Shown here: piece by piece, positions 4,556 to 5,887 of the stretch | How the letters are laid out: the number at the start of each line of letters is the position of its first letter | How positions within the stretch are numbered: the first letter of the stretch is position 1 | Source of the DNA: Candidatus Microgenomates bacterium | Lineage (GTDB): Bacteria > Patescibacteriota > Microgenomatia > JAADGY01 | Reading direction: 5' to 3' | Length of the DNA stretch: 5,887 nucleotides | NCBI GenBank assembly: GCA_015486555.1 | Contig: WFRL01000064.1 | Location: forward strand, 1-5,887 | The notes under the pieces: model-generated | Told to the model about the DNA's origin: nothing | The model's database searches: none | Seen by the model: the letters and a program-made list of their open reading frames with translations, nothing else | Made by a program: the position numbers and the translations under genes

Positions 4556-5631
4556 AGATTCTGGCTATCGAGACTTCCTGTGATGAGACTGCCGCTGCTG
4601 TAGTTGAAGATACCGCTGTTTTGAGCAATGTTATTGCCAGCCAGATTGAGTGGCATCGCCCCTACGGGGGAGTGGTACCGGATATCGCCCGCCGCCAGCA
4701 CCGCCGCCTGCTTCCCTCAGTTGTTGAACGAGCCTTAAAGGAAGCTGGACTAAGTTCTCCAACTGAAGTTGGGGCAGTTGCGGTTACTCAAGGGCCAGGT
4801 TTGGCGATTGCTTTAGAGGTAGGTATTCAAACAGCTAAAGAGCTGGCTAAAGAGCATTCTAAGCCCTTAATTGGGGTCAATCATATGGAGGGGCATCTGC
4901 TTTCTTTTTTAGCCCATTCTCCTAATGAAGTTCCTCCTTTCTCTCTTGATGAGGTAACTCCTTTTCTCAGTTTTCTCATTTCTGGTGGCCATACCCAGTT
5001 GGTCTTGGTTCAAGGGGTAGGGGAGTATGAGGTTATTGGTCGAACGATTGATGATGCCCTTGGTGAAGCTTTTGATAAGGTTGCCAGGATGCTGGCTTTA
5101 GCCTATCCAGGTGGACCTGAGATAGAAAAGTTAAGCTATCAAGGACAAGCTATCTATTCCTTACCTGTGCCTTTGAAAAGAAAAAGCAATCTTGACTTTA
5201 GTTTTGCTGGTTTGAAGACAGCTGTTCTTTACCTCATTGCTCAGCATTATCCCCAGTACTCTTTAAGAGAAATTTCAGCTGGTCAAGCTAAACTGCCAAC
5301 TAAGTTTGTAGCTAATTTAGCCGCCTCTTTCCAGCAAACAGTAGAAGAGGTTGTTAAGTTTAAGTTAAGCCAAGCTTTAGTTAAGTATTCTCAGCTAAAG
5401 GGGGTTAGTTTGGGAGGTGGAGTGGCGAACAATCGCCGAATTCGCCAGTTGGTTGGCCGCTTAGCCCAAGAGCGGCAGTTGCCTCTTTTGCTCCCCAGCG
5501 ATCGGCGGCTCTACGCCGACAATGCGGCCATGATCGGAGTAGCTGCTTACTACAACTACCAGCAGGGAAAGATAATTACCGATTTTTCCTCCTTCGACCG
5601 AAAACCGAACCTGGAACTAGGAACTCAGTAA
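4552..5631 (+). CDS. tsaD: tRNA N6-adenosine threonylcarbamoyltransferase TsaD
   Basis: TsaD transfers the threonylcarbamoyl group from threonylcarbamoyl-AMP to A37 of tRNAs reading ANN codons, working with TsaB and TsaE in the cytoplasm; TsaC-type enzymes supply the substrate. The 359-residue product has all expected motifs: the N-terminal ASKHA strand with ETSCDET (7-13), GVVPDIARRQH (40-50), TQGPGL (79-84), the metal-binding NHMEGH with H111 and H115, SGGHTQL (144-150), DDALGEAFDKVARML (167-181), FSFAGLKTAV (216-225), GGGVANNRRIR (288-298) and YADNAAMIG with D323 as third metal ligand (CTDN is the more usual form). It is slightly longer than the typical 335-345 residues. Its start overlaps the PIN gene stop, with a weak GGAAAAG ribosome site within that gene. 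The final codons (LELGTQ) lie in 7-bp repeats that belong to the adjacent spacer repeat. tsaB and tsaE are not in the window. Confidence 0.97.
   Translation: MKILAIETSCDETAAAVVEDTAVLSNVIASQIEWHRPYGGVVPDIARRQHRRLLPSVVERALKEAGLSSPTEVGAVAVTQGPGLAIALEVGIQTAKELAKEHSKPLIGVNHMEGHLLSFLAHSPNEVPPFSLDEVTPFLSFLISGGHTQLVLVQGVGEYEVIGRTIDDALGEAFDKVARMLALAYPGGPEIEKLSYQGQAIYSLPVPLKRKSNLDFSFAGLKTAVLYLIAQHYPQYSLREISAGQAKLPTKFVANLAASFQQTVEEVVKFKLSQALVKYSQLKGVSLGGGVANNRRIRQLVGRLAQERQLPLLLPSDRRLYADNAAMIGVAAYYNYQQGKIITDFSSFDRKPNLELGTQ
5607..5627 (+). repeat. 7-bp tandem repeats at the 3' end of tsaD
   Basis: Three in-phase units, GAACCTG, GAACTAG and GAACTCA, run through the last codons of tsaD and are followed by GTAAAAATAACC, which includes the stop. 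The order units - TAAAAAT - CCAATTTTCAATGATC is the reverse complement of the leader order seen at 1474-1526. Confidence 0.75.
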
Positions 5632-5660
5632 AAATAACCAATTTTCAATGATCAATTTTC
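5632..5660 (-). repeat. ATTGATCA-type segment in minus orientation after tsaD
   Basis: CCAATTTTCAATGATC (5638-5653) is an exact reverse complement of 1474-1489, followed by AATTTTC. CAATGATCAA (5646-5655) also has its reverse complement TTGATCATTG at 5714-5723, so the T-rich stretch between them is enclosed by a 10-bp inverted repeat. Confidence 0.75.
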
Positions 5661-5697
5661 AAATAAATTCCAAATATCAATTATTCAAACATTAATC

Positions 5698-5715
5698 TTT
5701 TTTATTCTTTTTTTT
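5698..5715 (+). terminator. T-rich tracts after tsaD, weak terminator candidate
   Basis: Two T-runs (CTTTTTTATTCTTTTTTTT) lie about 65 nt after the tsaD stop. They are flanked by the inverted repeat CAATGATCAA / TTGATCATTG, but no GC-rich stem directly precedes the tracts, so efficient intrinsic termination is not well supported. Confidence 0.25.
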
Positions 5716-5743
5716 GATCATTGGTCATTGTGGTTTGTTTGGA

Positions 5744-5771
5744 TTACTTGGAATTTGGTACTTGGTATTTA
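5744..5771 (+). repeat. 7-bp tandem repeat block before hairpin element copy 3
   Basis: Four degenerate in-phase units read TTACTTG, GAATTTG, GTACTTG and GTATTTA. They sit 7 nt upstream of the third hairpin element; in the first two leaders the 7-bp block lies on the other side of the hairpin and in the other orientation. Confidence 0.6.
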
Positions 5772-5778
5772 ACATTGG

Positions 5779-5887
5779 GTCATTCTGAGCCCCGCGAAGA
5801 ATCTAGCCGAAGGCGCATGGGGGTAAACCCAAGCTTGGATGCCGATGACGTTGCGCTTCGCTAGATTCTTCACATTCGTTCAGAATG
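5779..5887 (+). repeat. 111-bp hairpin element, copy 3 (last 2 bases beyond window)
   Basis: This is identical base for base to 1346-1454; the identity extends 2 bp further left (GG at 5777-5778). All three copies have the same orientation. The lack of any difference between copies suggests recent spread or ongoing gene conversion. Confidence 0.93.

Noticed and set aside
4245..4701. Minus-strand open frames opposite the PIN and tsaD genes
   Set aside because: They overlap well-supported genes on the other strand, have unusual composition and show no recognisable domain.
1..5887. Circular plasmid or phage suggested by identical ends
   Set aside because: The shared 77 bp is part of a dispersed repeat that also occurs internally, there is no replication or mobilisation gene, and tsaD is a core chromosomal gene.

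Overview
The window is a chromosomal fragment carrying four plus-strand genes separated by unusually repeat-rich spacers. It looks like a draft-quality piece of a Candidate Phyla Radiation (Patescibacteria) genome, most likely Microgenomates-like. The grounds are a polytopic O-antigen-ligase-like protein fused to TPRs and a Thr-Pro tail, a TPR protein ending in a small beta domain of the '...YWIVE' kind, an 'RNA ligase partner' PIN protein placed next to tsaD, an AT-rich composition with the standard genetic code, and spacers packed with short palindromes. The taxonomic call is inference; no rRNA or other marker is present except tsaD.

Layout: 1-221 is a repeat-derived leader (truncated hairpin element, ATTGATCA-type repeats, 7-bp repeats). 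222-1331 encodes a membrane-anchored TPR protein. 1332-1576 is a second, near-identical leader holding a full 111-bp hairpin element, followed by a promoter. 1577-3682 encodes the O-antigen-ligase/TPR membrane protein. 3683-3991 is a non-coding mosaic of a 7-bp tandem array and three unrelated hairpins, ending in an extended -10 promoter. 3992-4555 encodes a PIN-domain protein and overlaps by 4 bp with tsaD (4552-5631). 5632-5887 is again repeat-rich and ends in a third copy of the hairpin element.

How the genes work together: the first two encode envelope proteins (a TPR scaffold and a polymerase/ligase for glycans) and probably share an envelope role, though each seems to have its own promoter. 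The last two form a translationally coupled pair that points to RNA metabolism: TsaD makes the t6A37 modification of tRNA and the PIN protein is a predicted RNase. No defence system, mobile-element transposase, CRISPR array or RNA gene is visible.

The most notable signals are in the spacers. One composite repeat (hairpin element + ATTGATCA-type segment + 7-bp repeats) recurs in plus orientation before genes and in minus orientation, without the hairpin, after genes, and it appears to supply the last codons and stop of tsaD. The first 77 bases of the window are identical to the last 77, which is best read as an assembly break inside the dispersed repeat rather than circularity. Candidate -10 boxes sit 6-8 nt before the preferred start codons of the first three genes, with no Shine-Dalgarno sequence, suggesting leaderless mRNAs.
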